A DNA stretch of 64,000 nt from CAXBMB01 sp963976695 (GTDB lineage: Bacteria; Pseudomonadota; Alphaproteobacteria; Kiloniellales; DSM-21159): the NCBI GenBank assembly GCA_963976695.1, contig CAXBMB010000013.1, positions 1-64,000 of the forward strand, read 5' to 3'. Positions 7,628 to 16,393 of the stretch are shown here, piece after piece. The position numbers and the translations under genes were made by a program. Each line of letters begins with the position of its first letter. Position 1 is the stretch's first letter. The notes beneath the pieces were generated by a model, which did no database searches, had not been told where the DNA came from, and was given only the letters and a program-made list of their open reading frames with translations.

Positions 7628-8179
7628 CTACCGCGCCTTGAAGGCCGGATAGTCCACCTGATCGCCCACGGAAAGACCCAAGCGGTCGGCCGTGCCCCCC
7701 TTGAGCTCCAGCACCGACAGCACCCGGCGTCCCGAGGCGATGGTTTTCTCCGACAGGGGAACGGTGCGCTTGACAATTTTCATTATCTTGCCGTCCTCGG
7801 CGATGAACAGCATATCCAGTGATATCAGCGTATTTTTCATCCACATCGTAATAATTCTGGGACGCGGATAGAAAAAGATCATTCCCGCGTCGTCCGCCAA
7901 CGTCTCGCGAAACATCAGCCCCTGGGCCTTTTGCTCGGCGCTTTCGGCCACTTCCACATCAAAAGCCAGACGCGCGCCCGCTTGACTGACGATCTCCAGG
8001 CGGTCCTTTTCAAACGTTACCGGCTCGGCCGAAAAACTCTCCCCGCGCGGCAGCAGCGCCAAAAACAACCCGACCAGCAGCAGCACCGCCGCCAGCCCAT
8101 GGGCCCGGCTCGGCCAGAAGAACCGCTGACGGGGCGCGCCCGAACCGCGAAAGCTGGTTTTTTCGTCACCCAAGCGCAT
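7628..8179 (-). CDS. DUF192 family protein, membrane-anchored
   Basis: About 183 residues from the ATG at 8179, which follows GGAG at 8 nt; an in-frame ATG at 8200 is an alternative. A hydrophobic segment at about residues 25-45 (GLAAVLLLVGLFLALL) anchors or exports it. The DUF192 domain follows: VAESAEQKAQGLMFRETLADDAGMIFFYPRPRIITMWMKNTLISLDMLFIAEDGKI, then SVLELKGGTADRLGLSVGD near the end. These are the family hallmarks (the GLM motif, MWMKNT and the LEL..G motif). Function is not established; members are periplasmic or extracellular. It is divergent from the ABC transporter genes. Confidence 0.88.
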   Translation of the reverse strand: MRLGDEKTSFRGSGAPRQRFFWPSRAHGLAAVLLLVGLFLALLPRGESFSAEPVTFEKDRLEIVSQAGARLAFDVEVAESAEQKAQGLMFRETLADDAGMIFFYPRPRIITMWMKNTLISLDMLFIAEDGKIMKIVKRTVPLSEKTIASGRRVLSVLELKGGTADRLGLSVGDQVDYPAFKAR

Positions 8180-8552
8180 CCTGATTTCTCCGTAATTCAT
8201 GTCGTTTCGATGGTCGCTTAATGGCCGCCGTTCCGCCTTATCCCGACGCCCAGCCTCACGGTCATGCCGTGCAATCAACAAGCGGGGGCCAAGGTGGTGA
8301 CAAGCTGGCGCAGGAAAGTGGCGACAATAAGCGCAGCGCCCCTGCTCGGTAACACAAAGTCGCGGCGGAAGACGACAGCAAAAGGCGACGCCACGCGATA
8401 GCAGCAGAAAACGGCAACAGAAAACCACGGCAAGGCGCCACGAATCAAAGCCGACGGCAGGCGCTGTCTGGTAAAATGAGAAAATTGTGATAAGGCTCTG
8501 CGGGGCACGCCGCCTGCGCCACGCCCTCCCGCCCGCCCCGCCGGAACAAACC
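8180..8552. other. 373-bp divergent intergenic region
   Basis: Between the DUF192 gene and the ABC transporter pair. It was checked for a TPP riboswitch, which often precedes thiamine-precursor transporters; no such motif was seen. A short AT-rich stretch at about 8471-8493 (GGTAAAATGAGAAAATTGTG) may be the promoter of the ABC genes. Confidence 0.45.
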
Positions 8553-9374
8553 ATGCCCTCTGCCCCCCCGCCTTCCTCTTCCGCCGAGCTGTCCCTCCGG
8601 CAAGCCAAGTTGACCTATGACGGCCAGGTGCTGTTCGAAAAGCTGGACCTGATCCTTGCCAAGGATCAGACCTGTTGTCTGCTCGGCCCCTCCGGCGTGG
8701 GCAAGTCGAGCCTGCTACATCTGATTGCCGGGCTCGCCGAACAGGCCGAAGGTCAGGTGTTGTTCCAGGGCGCGCCGCTGCGCGCCGGGCAACTGGCCTA
8801 CATGGCGCAAAAGGATCTGCTGCTGCCCTGGCTCACAGTGTTGCAAAACAGCTTGCTTGGCCCCCGCTTGCGCGGCGCCGACAAAGCACAGCTGTCGAAC
8901 CTGCGCGACCAGGCCGCGACGTTGCTCAGCCGGCTGGGCCTGGGCGATTATCTCCAGGCGCTGCCCAAACAACTGTCGGGCGGCATGCGCCAAAGGGTGG
9001 CGCTGGCGCGCACGCTGATGGAAGATCGGCCGCTGGTGCTGATGGACGAGCCCTTTTCGTCGCTGGACGCCATCACCCGCATGGACTTGCAGGACCTGGC
9101 CGCCGAGACCTTGGCGCAGAAGACCGTTTTGCTGGTGACCCACGATCCGCTGGAGGCGCTGCGCTTGGGCCATCGGATTCTGATCCTGCTGGGTCGACCG
9201 GCCCGCTTGCTGGAAATACCCCCCCCGCCGGGCCGGCCAGCCAGGGATCCCGCAGCTCCCGAGTTGCTGCAGCGGCAGGCCGAGCTGCTCAAGCAGCTCC
9301 ATAAAGCCCGCCATTTGTCGGCCGGCGCCCCGGCCAGCAACGCCGCGGCGCCAAAGGATGGAACCAGCGCATGA
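8553..9374 (+). CDS. ABC transporter ATP-binding protein (SsuB/TauB/ThiZ-like)
   Basis: About 273 residues from ATG 8553. The Walker A motif GPSGVGKSS is near residue 46, the Q-loop is at MAQKDLLLPWLTV, the signature is LSGGMRQR, and Walker B is VLMDEPFSSLD followed by the switch histidine in VTHDP. This is the nitrate/taurine/HMP subfamily of importer ATPases. It overlaps the permease gene by 4 bp, so the two are translated together. The permease sequence suggests a hydroxymethylpyrimidine (thiamine precursor) importer, but no substrate-binding protein or thi gene is nearby, so the substrate is an inference. Confidence 0.9.
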   Translation: MPSAPPPSSSAELSLRQAKLTYDGQVLFEKLDLILAKDQTCCLLGPSGVGKSSLLHLIAGLAEQAEGQVLFQGAPLRAGQLAYMAQKDLLLPWLTVLQNSLLGPRLRGADKAQLSNLRDQAATLLSRLGLGDYLQALPKQLSGGMRQRVALARTLMEDRPLVLMDEPFSSLDAITRMDLQDLAAETLAQKTVLLVTHDPLEALRLGHRILILLGRPARLLEIPPPPGRPARDPAAPELLQRQAELLKQLHKARHLSAGAPASNAAAPKDGTSA

Positions 9375-10132
9375 CCGGAAAGTTCTACCTGCCCCTGCTG
9401 CGTCCGCTGGTGATCCTGTTGGGGCTGCTAATTATTTGGCAGCTGGTGGTCTGGGCCACCCAGGCGCCCCACTACATCCTCCCCGCGCCGCAGCGGGTGC
9501 TCTCGGCCTTGCTGAACAACTTTTCCCTGCTGCTCTATCATGCCGGGGTGACGCTGAGCGAAATTCTACTGGGGCTGTTGCTGGGGACATTTCTTGGCGG
9601 CGTCTCAGCTTTGCTGATCGCCTCCTTCGCGCCACTGCGCCGCTGGCTTCTGCCGGTTTTCGTCGTCAGCCAGGCCATTCCGGTTTTTGCCCTGGCGCCG
9701 CTCCTGGTTCTGTGGATCGGCTATGGCATGGCGTCAAAAGTCGCCATGGCCGTGCTGATCATCTACTTTCCCGTGACCGCCGCATTTTTCGACGGCCTGC
9801 GCCGCACCGACCACGGCTGGCTGGACCTGGCCCGCACCATGGACGCCAGCGCCTGGGCGCTGCTCTGGCGGATCCGTGTTCCAGCGGCGCTGCCCGCGCT
9901 GGCCTCTGGTCTGCGGGTGGCCACCGCCGTCGCCCCGATTGGCGCGGTGGTTGGCGAGTGGGTCGGGGCCTCCTCCGGACTGGGATACCTGATGCTCTAT
10001 TCCAACGCCCGCATGCAGATTGATCTGCTGTTTGCCGCGCTGTTTATTTTGGCGCTGCTGGCGCTGGCGCTCTACTACGCCGTTGACCGTCTGTGCCAGC
10101 GCATGACGCCTTGGTCGATAGATAAAAGATAA
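9371..10132 (+). CDS. ABC transporter permease (possible ThiX-like HMP importer)
   Basis: A 253-residue inner-membrane protein with about six membrane segments. The BPD transporter EAA region is ARTMDASAWALLWRIRVPAALPALASGLRVATAVAPIGAVVGEW. The segment VGEWVGASSGLGYLMLYSNARMQIDLLFAALF is typical of permeases annotated as ThiX (hydroxymethylpyrimidine uptake) and of the wider SsuC/TauC group. The ATG overlaps the end of the ATPase gene (ATGA). No periplasmic binding protein is in the cluster, so it must be encoded elsewhere. The gene converges with the LysR gene. Confidence 0.88.
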   Translation: MTGKFYLPLLRPLVILLGLLIIWQLVVWATQAPHYILPAPQRVLSALLNNFSLLLYHAGVTLSEILLGLLLGTFLGGVSALLIASFAPLRRWLLPVFVVSQAIPVFALAPLLVLWIGYGMASKVAMAVLIIYFPVTAAFFDGLRRTDHGWLDLARTMDASAWALLWRIRVPAALPALASGLRVATAVAPIGAVVGEWVGASSGLGYLMLYSNARMQIDLLFAALFILALLALALYYAVDRLCQRMTPWSIDKR

Positions 10133-10138
10133 CCTTTT

Positions 10139-10158
10139 CAATTCATTAAACTGAATTG
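10139..10158. terminator. possible bidirectional terminator between convergent genes
   Basis: CAATTCA (10139-10145) pairs with TGAATTG (10152-10158) around a 6-nt loop, in the 26-bp gap between the permease stop and the LysR stop. The stem is AT-rich and no long T-run follows, so the terminator role is tentative. Confidence 0.4.
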
Positions 10159-11073
10159 TTAAGATATTTGCTTGGCAGGCTTCCCCGCTTCCACCGCGGC
10201 CAGCAGCCAGTCCTTGAACAGCGCCACCTTGCCACTTTTCACCGCGTCTTCCCGGCACACCAGATAGTAGCCGCCCGGTCCGACCAATTTTTCGGCAAAG
10301 GGCGCCAGCAAGCGCCGCGCGGCCAAGGCGTCGGCGACGAAGGGTTCGTGCCCCATCGCCACCCCCAGCCCCGACAGCGCAGCCTCGATGGCGTGGCTGG
10401 AACTGCTGAAGGTCAAGCGGCCGCGAGGCTCCAGCCCGGCCAGGCCACGCTCGGCCAGCCAATCTGCCCAGTTTTGCCGCCGTGGCTCCGAGTCGACCTG
10501 CAGCAGGGTGTGCTGCTTCAAATCCTCGGGTTTGCGAAGCGGCGCACGGACTTGCAGCTCGGGACTCAGCACCGGAAAGCTGCTGTTGCGAAACAGCGGC
10601 CAGGCAACCAGGCCCGGCCATTTTCCCAAGCCGGTTAAAATCATCAAATCGGATTCTGAACTTTGACGGGCCACCAAGTCCGACGAGGTGCCGAGCAGCC
10701 GCACATCGATTTCCGGATGCAGGGCCTGGAACTGCCCCAAGCGCGGGATCATCCATCGCTCCGCCAAGGTGGCCAACAGGGCGAGGGTAAGCGAGCGGCT
10801 GCGCACTTCCTTTTCCAGCAAGTTTTCCGTCGCCGCCCGAATTTCGAAAAATGCCGGGCTCAGGCGTTTGGCGAATTCACGCCCCCGCCGGGTCAGCGTC
10901 ACGCCGCCCGCCCGGCGCTCCAGCAGCTCCAGTTCCAGATGCGCCGCCAACTGCCGAAGCTGCTGGCTGACCGCCGGTTGGGTGACATGCAACTCTTCGG
11001 CCGCACGGCTGACCGACCCCAGTCGGGCGACCGCCTCGAACACTTGAAGGGCGCGCAAGGAAGGCAAGGACAC
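10159..11073 (-). CDS. LysR family transcriptional regulator (GcvA-like)
   Basis: A 304-residue LysR-type regulator. The winged helix is at residues 5-62 (LRALQVFEAVARLGSVSRAAEELHVTQPAVSQQLRQL), and the effector-binding domain is at about 90-300. The segment SHAIEAALSGLGVAMGHEPFVADAL is typical of the GcvA subgroup. The start is GTG at 11073, preceded by AAGGAG. Its upstream region carries the motif ATAAGG three times (see the region at 11074-11520), possibly its own binding sites. The gene converges with the ABC transporter genes, so they need not be its target; EamA at 11521 is divergent from it and is a better candidate. Confidence 0.9.
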   Translation of the reverse strand: MSLPSLRALQVFEAVARLGSVSRAAEELHVTQPAVSQQLRQLAAHLELELLERRAGGVTLTRRGREFAKRLSPAFFEIRAATENLLEKEVRSRSLTLALLATLAERWMIPRLGQFQALHPEIDVRLLGTSSDLVARQSSESDLMILTGLGKWPGLVAWPLFRNSSFPVLSPELQVRAPLRKPEDLKQHTLLQVDSEPRRQNWADWLAERGLAGLEPRGRLTFSSSSHAIEAALSGLGVAMGHEPFVADALAARRLLAPFAEKLVGPGGYYLVCREDAVKSGKVALFKDWLLAAVEAGKPAKQIS

Positions 11074-11520
11074 CTGGCAATCTCCTTATAATCATACCTT
11101 ATATAGATACGCAGAAAATCTCATTTGTCTCAAGCAAGTCATAAGGTTTTTATAAGCACCACTCACCAGGCGTCACCCAAAATCGGGACGCTTGGGGAGT
11201 AAATATAGTTCCGGGCATAGGGTTGAGGATCGGCGGATGGTCCGTCGATCCCCGCCTTTTCCCGGCGCCCAATCCAGCTTGGCCTGTCCAGCTTCCCCTG
11301 CCAATCCCCCCCGTTGGCGCCGGCCGCCCGTCCAACTCGCCTCCCGCGCTGCCGCGCAACACCTGATCGCAAAAGCAGGATTGAACCCGGCGGAGAGTCT
11401 GCTAACACGAGCCAGGTTCGGCGGCGCGGTCCGCATCAACTTGGTCAGGCGCTTGAGCCCTGGTGCGCCGATTTCGCCGCCAGTTCACCGTCAACCCACG
11501 CCGGAGCCGCTCAGATCTTC
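11074..11520. other. 447-bp divergent intergenic region with ATAAGG motifs
   Basis: Near the LysR start the minus strand reads TATATAAGGTATGATTATAAGG (11083-11105 region), and ATAAGGTTTTTATAAG occurs at 11140-11155. Spaced ATAAGG copies in a divergent LysR promoter suggest a binding site. The rest, up to EamA, is GC-rich and shows no supported gene. Confidence 0.45.
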
Positions 11521-12423
11521 ATGGAAGCTTGGATCCCGATTGTCATTGCCGCCGCCTTCCTGCAGAACCTGCGCTCGGCCCTGCAAAAGCACCTAAAGGA
11601 TCGGGTCAGCACCGCCGGCGCGACCTTCGCGCGCTTCGGCTTCGGCTTTCCGGCGGCGATCGTCTACCTGGCCGGGCTCACCTGGATCGGCGGCTATGAC
11701 CTGCCCCGGCTCACCGGCGCGTTCGGCTTTTTCGTGCTGTTGGGAGGGTCGGCGCAGATCTTCGCCACCGCGCTGCTGGTGGCGCTTTTCGGCCTGCGCA
11801 ACTTCGCCGTCGGCACCGCCTACTCAAAGACCGAAACGCTGCAAACCGCGCTCATTGGCGCGGTCGTCCTGGCCGAGGCGCCAACCGCCTTGGGCTGGCT
11901 TGCCATTCTGGTCGGATTATTCGGCATTCTGCTGCTGTCTTTTGGCAAGGGGCAGGTGAATCTGCGCGCGCTGCTGGCGGGCTGGACTCACAAATCGGCG
12001 CTGATGGGCCTGGGCGCGGGCGCGCTGTTTGGAATCTCCGGCGTGGCCTACCGATCCGCATCGCTGTCGCTGGACCACCAGCCGGTGTTTGTCAGTGCGG
12101 CCGTAACCTTGACCAGCGTGATTATCGGCCAGTCCCTGGCCATGATGCTCTATCTGCATTGGCGCAAGCCCGGCGAATTGACCAAGGTGGTCAAGGAATG
12201 GCGCGTGGCCTTGCCCATCGGCCTCAGCGGGGTCACCGCCTCGGCCGGCTGGTTCACCGCGCTGGCCTTGCAGAACGCCGCTTATGTCCGGGCGCTGGGA
12301 CAGGTGGAGCTGCTGTTTACCTATATCGCATCGCTGTTTATCTTCAAGGAGAAGATCACTCGGCTGGAGTACCTCGGATCGCTGCTGATTTTGGCAAGCA
12401 TCCTGATTATTCTCCAGGCCTAG
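11521..12423 (+). CDS. EamA/DMT-family membrane transporter
   Basis: A 300-residue protein with about ten membrane segments in two repeated halves, the drug/metabolite transporter arrangement. Examples are VIAAAFLQNLRSALQKHL, AFGFFVLLGGSAQIFATALLVALFGLRNFAVGTAYSKTE and a C-terminal ALQNAAYVRALGQVELLFTYIASLFIFKEKITRLEYLGSLLILASILIIL. ATG 11521 is chosen because the protein then starts directly with the first membrane helix; a longer frame upstream reads arginine-rich intergenic sequence. The substrate is unknown. Its TAG stop is part of a dispersed palindromic repeat. Confidence 0.88.
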   Translation: MEAWIPIVIAAAFLQNLRSALQKHLKDRVSTAGATFARFGFGFPAAIVYLAGLTWIGGYDLPRLTGAFGFFVLLGGSAQIFATALLVALFGLRNFAVGTAYSKTETLQTALIGAVVLAEAPTALGWLAILVGLFGILLLSFGKGQVNLRALLAGWTHKSALMGLGAGALFGISGVAYRSASLSLDHQPVFVSAAVTLTSVIIGQSLAMMLYLHWRKPGELTKVVKEWRVALPIGLSGVTASAGWFTALALQNAAYVRALGQVELLFTYIASLFIFKEKITRLEYLGSLLILASILIILQA

Positions 12424-12505
12424 GGTCGGATCGAATTACCGGGTGGCGCAACGTGACCCCGGGTGAAGCATGACGGCGCCGCTTTCCTCGTCGATCACCC
12501 TCTAG
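12420..12505. repeat. dispersed palindromic repeat, copy 3, supplies the EamA stop
   Basis: Begins CTAGGGTCGGATCGAATTA and ends GTCGATCACCCTCTAG. The TAG at 12421-12423, inside the first CTAG, is the stop codon of the EamA gene. The middle (about 12440-12465) holds a CCGGGTggcgcaacgtgACCCCGG stem. Confidence 0.75.
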
Positions 12506-12686
12506 GCGTTGATACCTTGCAGAGGACTGAAAACCAATCAAACAAACATTTTGTCGTCAAACAAATAACCAGTGACGCTATACATCAAGTGACAAACACA
12601 GCCCGATGCCTAGACCGATCTAAAGTCATCAGGATTTGAGAAAATAAAATATCACCCACGCGTTCTATTATGATAGATTCAATTCC

Positions 12687-13463
12687 ATGAAAGAACTGGC
12701 GAACGTTACTGCAAAACATTTTTCAGACCTGACGGAGGCCTACGCGACCAGTCCTGGGCATGCCCGAGATGGCGACCTGGATCTGGTAATGGCCTTTTCT
12801 TCGCCCGGTCTTTACGAATTTGCATTGGACATCGCCACCGGCCCCGGCCACACCGCCTTCCGGCTGGCCAGCCGCGCCGCGATGGTTATCGGATTGGATA
12901 TCGCCGACGGCATGCTCGCCAAGGCGCGCGAACTGGCCCGGGAACGCGAACTGCCGAACCTTTCTTTCCAATATGGCGATGCCACGGCCTTGCCATTCGG
13001 GGACAAAACATTTGACCTGGTGACCTGCCGCATTGCGCCCCATCATTTTCATGACATTCCGGCATTCCTGTCGGAGGTCGCGCGGGTTCTCAAAAACAAC
13101 GGCCGGCTGGTTCTGGAAGATTCCATGGCACCGGAAGACCCGCAGGCCGCCAGCTTCCTGCATGATCTCGAGCAGCGCCGCGACCCGACCCACGTTCGCT
13201 CCCTATCGCACAGTCAATGGCTGGCCGCTTGCGACGCCGCCGGCCTGGTGGTCACGCGCGACATCGTCTTTCCCAAGCGCCACCCCTTCCGGCAATGGCT
13301 GGCGCGCAGCGGATTCCCCGCCGACCAGGTGGCAAGCCTGGAGTCGGATCTGCTCGCCGCTTCCGCACCGCTGCAAGAACAATTCCTCGAGGTCGAGGCG
13401 GACAAGATTGTAGCGCTGAAGGACGACAAGCTTATTTTGCGCGCCGACAAACCGCCTGAGTAA
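12687..13463 (+). CDS. SAM-dependent methyltransferase (UbiE/Methyltransf_11-like)
   Basis: A 258-residue class I methyltransferase. Motif I is degenerate but present as LDIATGPGHTAFRLA (about residues 48-62). Motif II is VIGLDIADGMLAKARELAR, followed by FQYGDATALPFGDKTFDLVTCRIAPHHF and the post-core LKNNGRLVLEDSMAPED. This pattern is that of the ubiquinone/menaquinone and small-molecule methyltransferases; the acceptor is unknown. The region just upstream (12520-12680) is AT-rich and probably contains its promoter. It stands alone. Confidence 0.87.
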   Translation: MKELANVTAKHFSDLTEAYATSPGHARDGDLDLVMAFSSPGLYEFALDIATGPGHTAFRLASRAAMVIGLDIADGMLAKARELARERELPNLSFQYGDATALPFGDKTFDLVTCRIAPHHFHDIPAFLSEVARVLKNNGRLVLEDSMAPEDPQAASFLHDLEQRRDPTHVRSLSHSQWLAACDAAGLVVTRDIVFPKRHPFRQWLARSGFPADQVASLESDLLAASAPLQEQFLEVEADKIVALKDDKLILRADKPPE

Positions 13464-13899
13464 TCCTCTGTGCGGGCGGCGTCGCCGCGACGCCGCCCTG
13501 CCCCTCCCCGCCGTGTTGCGCCGTGTTGCGCCGTCCGACAAGGACAAGTCCTTGCAGCGGGGCGCTGGAGTCGGCTGTCGGTTGGGACACGGCCGGCGGT
13601 CGCCGCGATTGGCCCCTCGTCCGGGTCCGGCGGAGCGCGACCTGCGCGCCGGAGACGAATAAAAGAGAGCTTTGGAACAAGGCCTTGGTTGCCTTACCGC
13701 CCGCTGGTCGCTAGCTTGCCTTCTCAATCAGAGCCCATCCGATCCAGCCCCGGCGCCAAGGCGCCTGCGGGTCATCGGATACCCGCTCAAGCAATTTTGT
13801 CAGTCAAGGAACGGGCCCGCGTAAGCGGAACAGCCATCGGCCTTTGCCTGTTCGGCAGAGTCACCCGTTCCGATCACGTCAGGAGGCAAAGCGCAGTCC
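13464..13899. other. 436-bp intergenic region; GC-rich, then a structured leader
   Basis: No supported gene. An imperfect inverted repeat GGACAAGGACAAGTCC lies near 13538-13553. The last 100 bp form the leader of the universal stress protein, described separately. Confidence 0.5.
13808..13871 (+). promoter_or_regulatory. structured 5' leader of the universal stress protein gene
   Basis: GGAACGGG (13808-13815) pairs with CCCGTTCC (13864-13871). Inside this, GAACAG (13828-13833) pairs with CTGTTC (13847-13852). The two nested stems lie 28 bp upstream of the ATG and just before the ribosome binding site AGGAGG, where they could affect translation. This matches no riboswitch class I know. Confidence 0.45.
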
Positions 13900-14733
13900 A
13901 TGAGCTTGAAGAAAATTCTGGTCCATCTCGCCCATGACGATCAGCACATGGTGCGCCTGGATGTGGGGATTCGCCTCGCCAAGGCACAGGGCGCGGCCTT
14001 GGCCGCCCTGTACATCACCTTTCCCAGCGGCATGCCGGAATATATTGCCGGCCGCGGCGCCTCCCAGGTGTATTTGGAAGAAGCTTATAAATCGGCCAAG
14101 CGTCACGCCGAGGAATTGCGCGCCGAAGCCGAAAAGCGCTGCGCCGATTCCAAGGTCGAGCTGGAGTGGCTGGTGGTCAATGGGGAGCACCTGAAGGAGC
14201 TGACCTATCAGGCCCACGTGGCCGACATAACCATCGTCTCCCAACCCAGCGAAGCCAGCTATTTGGAAGATCATATCCGCACCCGCCTGGCCGAGGAACT
14301 GGTCATGGCCTCGGGGTCGCCGGTCTTGATCCTGCCGCGCCGGGACGAGGAACCGCTGCCGGTGTTCGGCCGCCATATCATGGTCGCCTGGAACCCGTCG
14401 CGCGAAGCAGTGCGCGCGGTGCGCGACGCCCTTCCGCTGCTGATTAACGCCGAGAAGGTGTCGGTGGTGACCATTGGCAAGACGCCGGAAGACATGGCCA
14501 GCGAATCAGAGGTCGTTGCCTTCCTCGCCCGTCACGGCGTGCCCGCCGAACCCTATTCGGTGCGCAAGGAACAGAGCGTCGGCCCGCAGTTGCTGTCCAC
14601 CGCCCAGGTGCTCAACTGCGACATGATCGTCATGGGGGCCTATGGCCACTCGCGAATTTATGAACTGGTCATGGGCGGCGCCACCCGCCACGTCATGAAC
14701 CATACCGAACGCCCGGTGCTGATGAGCCACTAA
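13900..14733 (+). CDS. universal stress protein, tandem UspA domains
   Basis: A 277-residue protein made of two UspA domains, about residues 1-145 and 155-277. The second carries the ATP-binding signature GAYGHSRIYELVMGGATRHVMNHTERPVLMSH. The first starts KKILVHLAHDDQHMVRLDVGIRLAKAQGA and lacks the complete glycine signature, so probably only the second domain binds ATP. Such tandem proteins are common in alphaproteobacteria and are induced by starvation and oxygen changes. The ATG follows AGGAGG at 13881-13886. It is monocistronic and ends at a strong terminator. Confidence 0.9.
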   Translation: MSLKKILVHLAHDDQHMVRLDVGIRLAKAQGAALAALYITFPSGMPEYIAGRGASQVYLEEAYKSAKRHAEELRAEAEKRCADSKVELEWLVVNGEHLKELTYQAHVADITIVSQPSEASYLEDHIRTRLAEELVMASGSPVLILPRRDEEPLPVFGRHIMVAWNPSREAVRAVRDALPLLINAEKVSVVTIGKTPEDMASESEVVAFLARHGVPAEPYSVRKEQSVGPQLLSTAQVLNCDMIVMGAYGHSRIYELVMGGATRHVMNHTERPVLMSH

Positions 14734-14800
14734 CCCGCCGCGACGGCCCGCGCCAGCCACCTGCGTCGCGCGCCATGCCGCCAACCGTCCGCTTCGCGAC

Positions 14801-14843
14801 AAAAAAAGGGTGGGCCGGAGATTTTCCGGCCCACCCTTTTTTT
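14801..14843. terminator. strong bidirectional terminator
   Basis: Seven A, then GGGTGGGCCGGA, loop GATTT, TCCGGCCCACCC, then seven T. The symmetry lets it end both the stress protein mRNA from the left and the antiporter mRNA from the right. Confidence 0.95.
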
Positions 14844-14890
14844 CATGTTTTCTTTGAACGGATATGACTTTCGCCCCCGATCCGGGGTGC

Positions 14891-14911
14891 GCTGTCGATC
14901 ACGCTCTAAAG
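14891..14911. repeat. dispersed palindromic repeat, half copy 4, supplies the antiporter stop
   Basis: On the minus strand, TTTAGAGCGTGATCGACAGC continues the antiporter reading frame into its TAG stop (14906-14908) and matches the arm of the palindromic repeat (CTAGAGTGTGATCGACTTGG at 36575). Only one arm is recognisable. Confidence 0.6.
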
Positions 14912-16393
14912 AAAAAACACGTAGCTCACCAAGGCGAAAAGCGGCAGCAGGAAGACAATCGACCAGGCCATGTAGCCGAAGAAGCTGGGCATTGCCACGC
15001 CGCTTTCCTCGGCAATCGCCTTGACCATAAAGTTGGGCGCGTTACCGATATAGGTGTTGGCGCCCATGAAGACCGCACCGGCGGAAATCGCCAAGAGCGT
15101 CGTCGACTGCTCATTCATCAACTGATCGACGGCCGAGGACCCGCCAGCGGTGTTGAAAAACACCAGATAGGTCGGCGCATTGTCCAGAAAGCTGGAAAGC
15201 ACGCCGGTCGCCCAGAAATACATGATGTTGACCGGCGCGCCTTCAGGGCTGGTAACCGAATTGACCACGCTGGCCAACGCGCCGTTCTGGCCGGCCTTGA
15301 GCATGGCGATCGCCGGAATAATGGTGATGAAGATGCCGGCGAAGAGCTTGGCGACTTCCAGAATGGGAAACCAGGAAAACCCGTTTTTTATCCGGCTGTC
15401 ATCGTTGGTTAGCTTGAGCGACAGACCGGCGATGACCAGCAGCAGCAGATCGCGAGCGATGTTCTGCAGTTCCAGTTCGACGTAGAAAATCTCGACGGAG
15501 ACATCGGGTTTCCAGATCCCAGACATCAGCACGGCGCCGATCACGCCCCCCAGCAGCAGGATGTTGACCCCGCCTTCAATCCCAAGTTTTTCCCCGCTCT
15601 CGTCGGAATTGATTGCAATCGAGCTGTGGTTTTCCTTGGTGAAAAAGTAGCTGTCCAGCAGGAAGTAGACCACCAGCAATATGCCCGAGACCATCGCCAT
15701 GGGGGCCAGCATATACACAGTCGGCCAGAAAAAGCTGACCCCCTTTAGAAAACCAAGAAACAGCGGCGGATCGCCCAGCGGAGTCAGCGATCCGCCAACG
15801 TTGGCCACCAGAAAAATGAAGAAGACGATGGTGTGAACCCGGTGCTTACGCGACTGGTTCGCCCCCAAAATCGGTCGAATCAGCAGCATGGCCGCGCCGG
15901 TGGTGCCCATCAGCGAGGCGATGGCCGTTCCCAGCAACAAGATCGCGGTGTTCACCACCGGCGTGCCCGCCAAAGAACCGGTGACCCGAACGCCCCCCGC
16001 CACGGTAAAAAGCGCAAAAAGCAGGATGATAAAGGGCATATACTCCAGCAGGCCCACATCCAGCAGCTCGAACAGCGCCAGATCGACCCCGAACTCGATG
16101 GTGAAAGGCAACAAAAAGGCCAGTCCCCAAAAAAGCGACACCTTGCCGAAGTGATGGTGCCAAAACTGCGGCGCGATCAGCGGAAAAAGCGCGATGGAAA
16201 GCAAAATACCGGCAAAGGGCACACCCCAAGCGACAGTGAGGACAGACCCATCCAAATAGGGCTCCTCTCCTTTCGCCCAGGCTGCTCCTGCAAACATGAA
16301 CGTCAGCGCGATCATTGTGGTCACACCGACCAGAGCACGGAATGGCGCAGGCAAGCGCAGGAAACCTCTCACAATCAAAACCCCCAAAATCAC
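14906..16393 (-). CDS. NhaD/CitMHS-type sodium:proton antiporter
   Basis: A 495-residue membrane protein with about 12-13 hydrophobic segments, of the ion transporter superfamily that includes NhaD and ArsB. Typical motifs are GTTGAAMLLIRPILGANQSR, VANVGGSLTPLGDPPLFLGFLKGVSFFW and, in the second half, SSFLDNAPTYLVFFN and GANTYIGNAPNFMVKAIAEESG. These paired DNAP/GDPP motifs line the substrate site in the family. It probably exchanges sodium for protons, although citrate-type transport cannot be excluded. It stands alone; its stop codon lies in a repeat arm. Confidence 0.88.
   Translation of the reverse strand: MILGVLIVRGFLRLPAPFRALVGVTTMIALTFMFAGAAWAKGEEPYLDGSVLTVAWGVPFAGILLSIALFPLIAPQFWHHHFGKVSLFWGLAFLLPFTIEFGVDLALFELLDVGLLEYMPFIILLFALFTVAGGVRVTGSLAGTPVVNTAILLLGTAIASLMGTTGAAMLLIRPILGANQSRKHRVHTIVFFIFLVANVGGSLTPLGDPPLFLGFLKGVSFFWPTVYMLAPMAMVSGILLVVYFLLDSYFFTKENHSSIAINSDESGEKLGIEGGVNILLLGGVIGAVLMSGIWKPDVSVEIFYVELELQNIARDLLLLVIAGLSLKLTNDDSRIKNGFSWFPILEVAKLFAGIFITIIPAIAMLKAGQNGALASVVNSVTSPEGAPVNIMYFWATGVLSSFLDNAPTYLVFFNTAGGSSAVDQLMNEQSTTLLAISAGAVFMGANTYIGNAPNFMVKAIAEESGVAMPSFFGYMAWSIVFLLPLFALVSYVFFL

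Noticed and set aside
8180..8552. TPP riboswitch ahead of the possible thiamine-precursor importer
   Set aside because: The conserved CTGAGA and ACCTGATC-type segments were not found.
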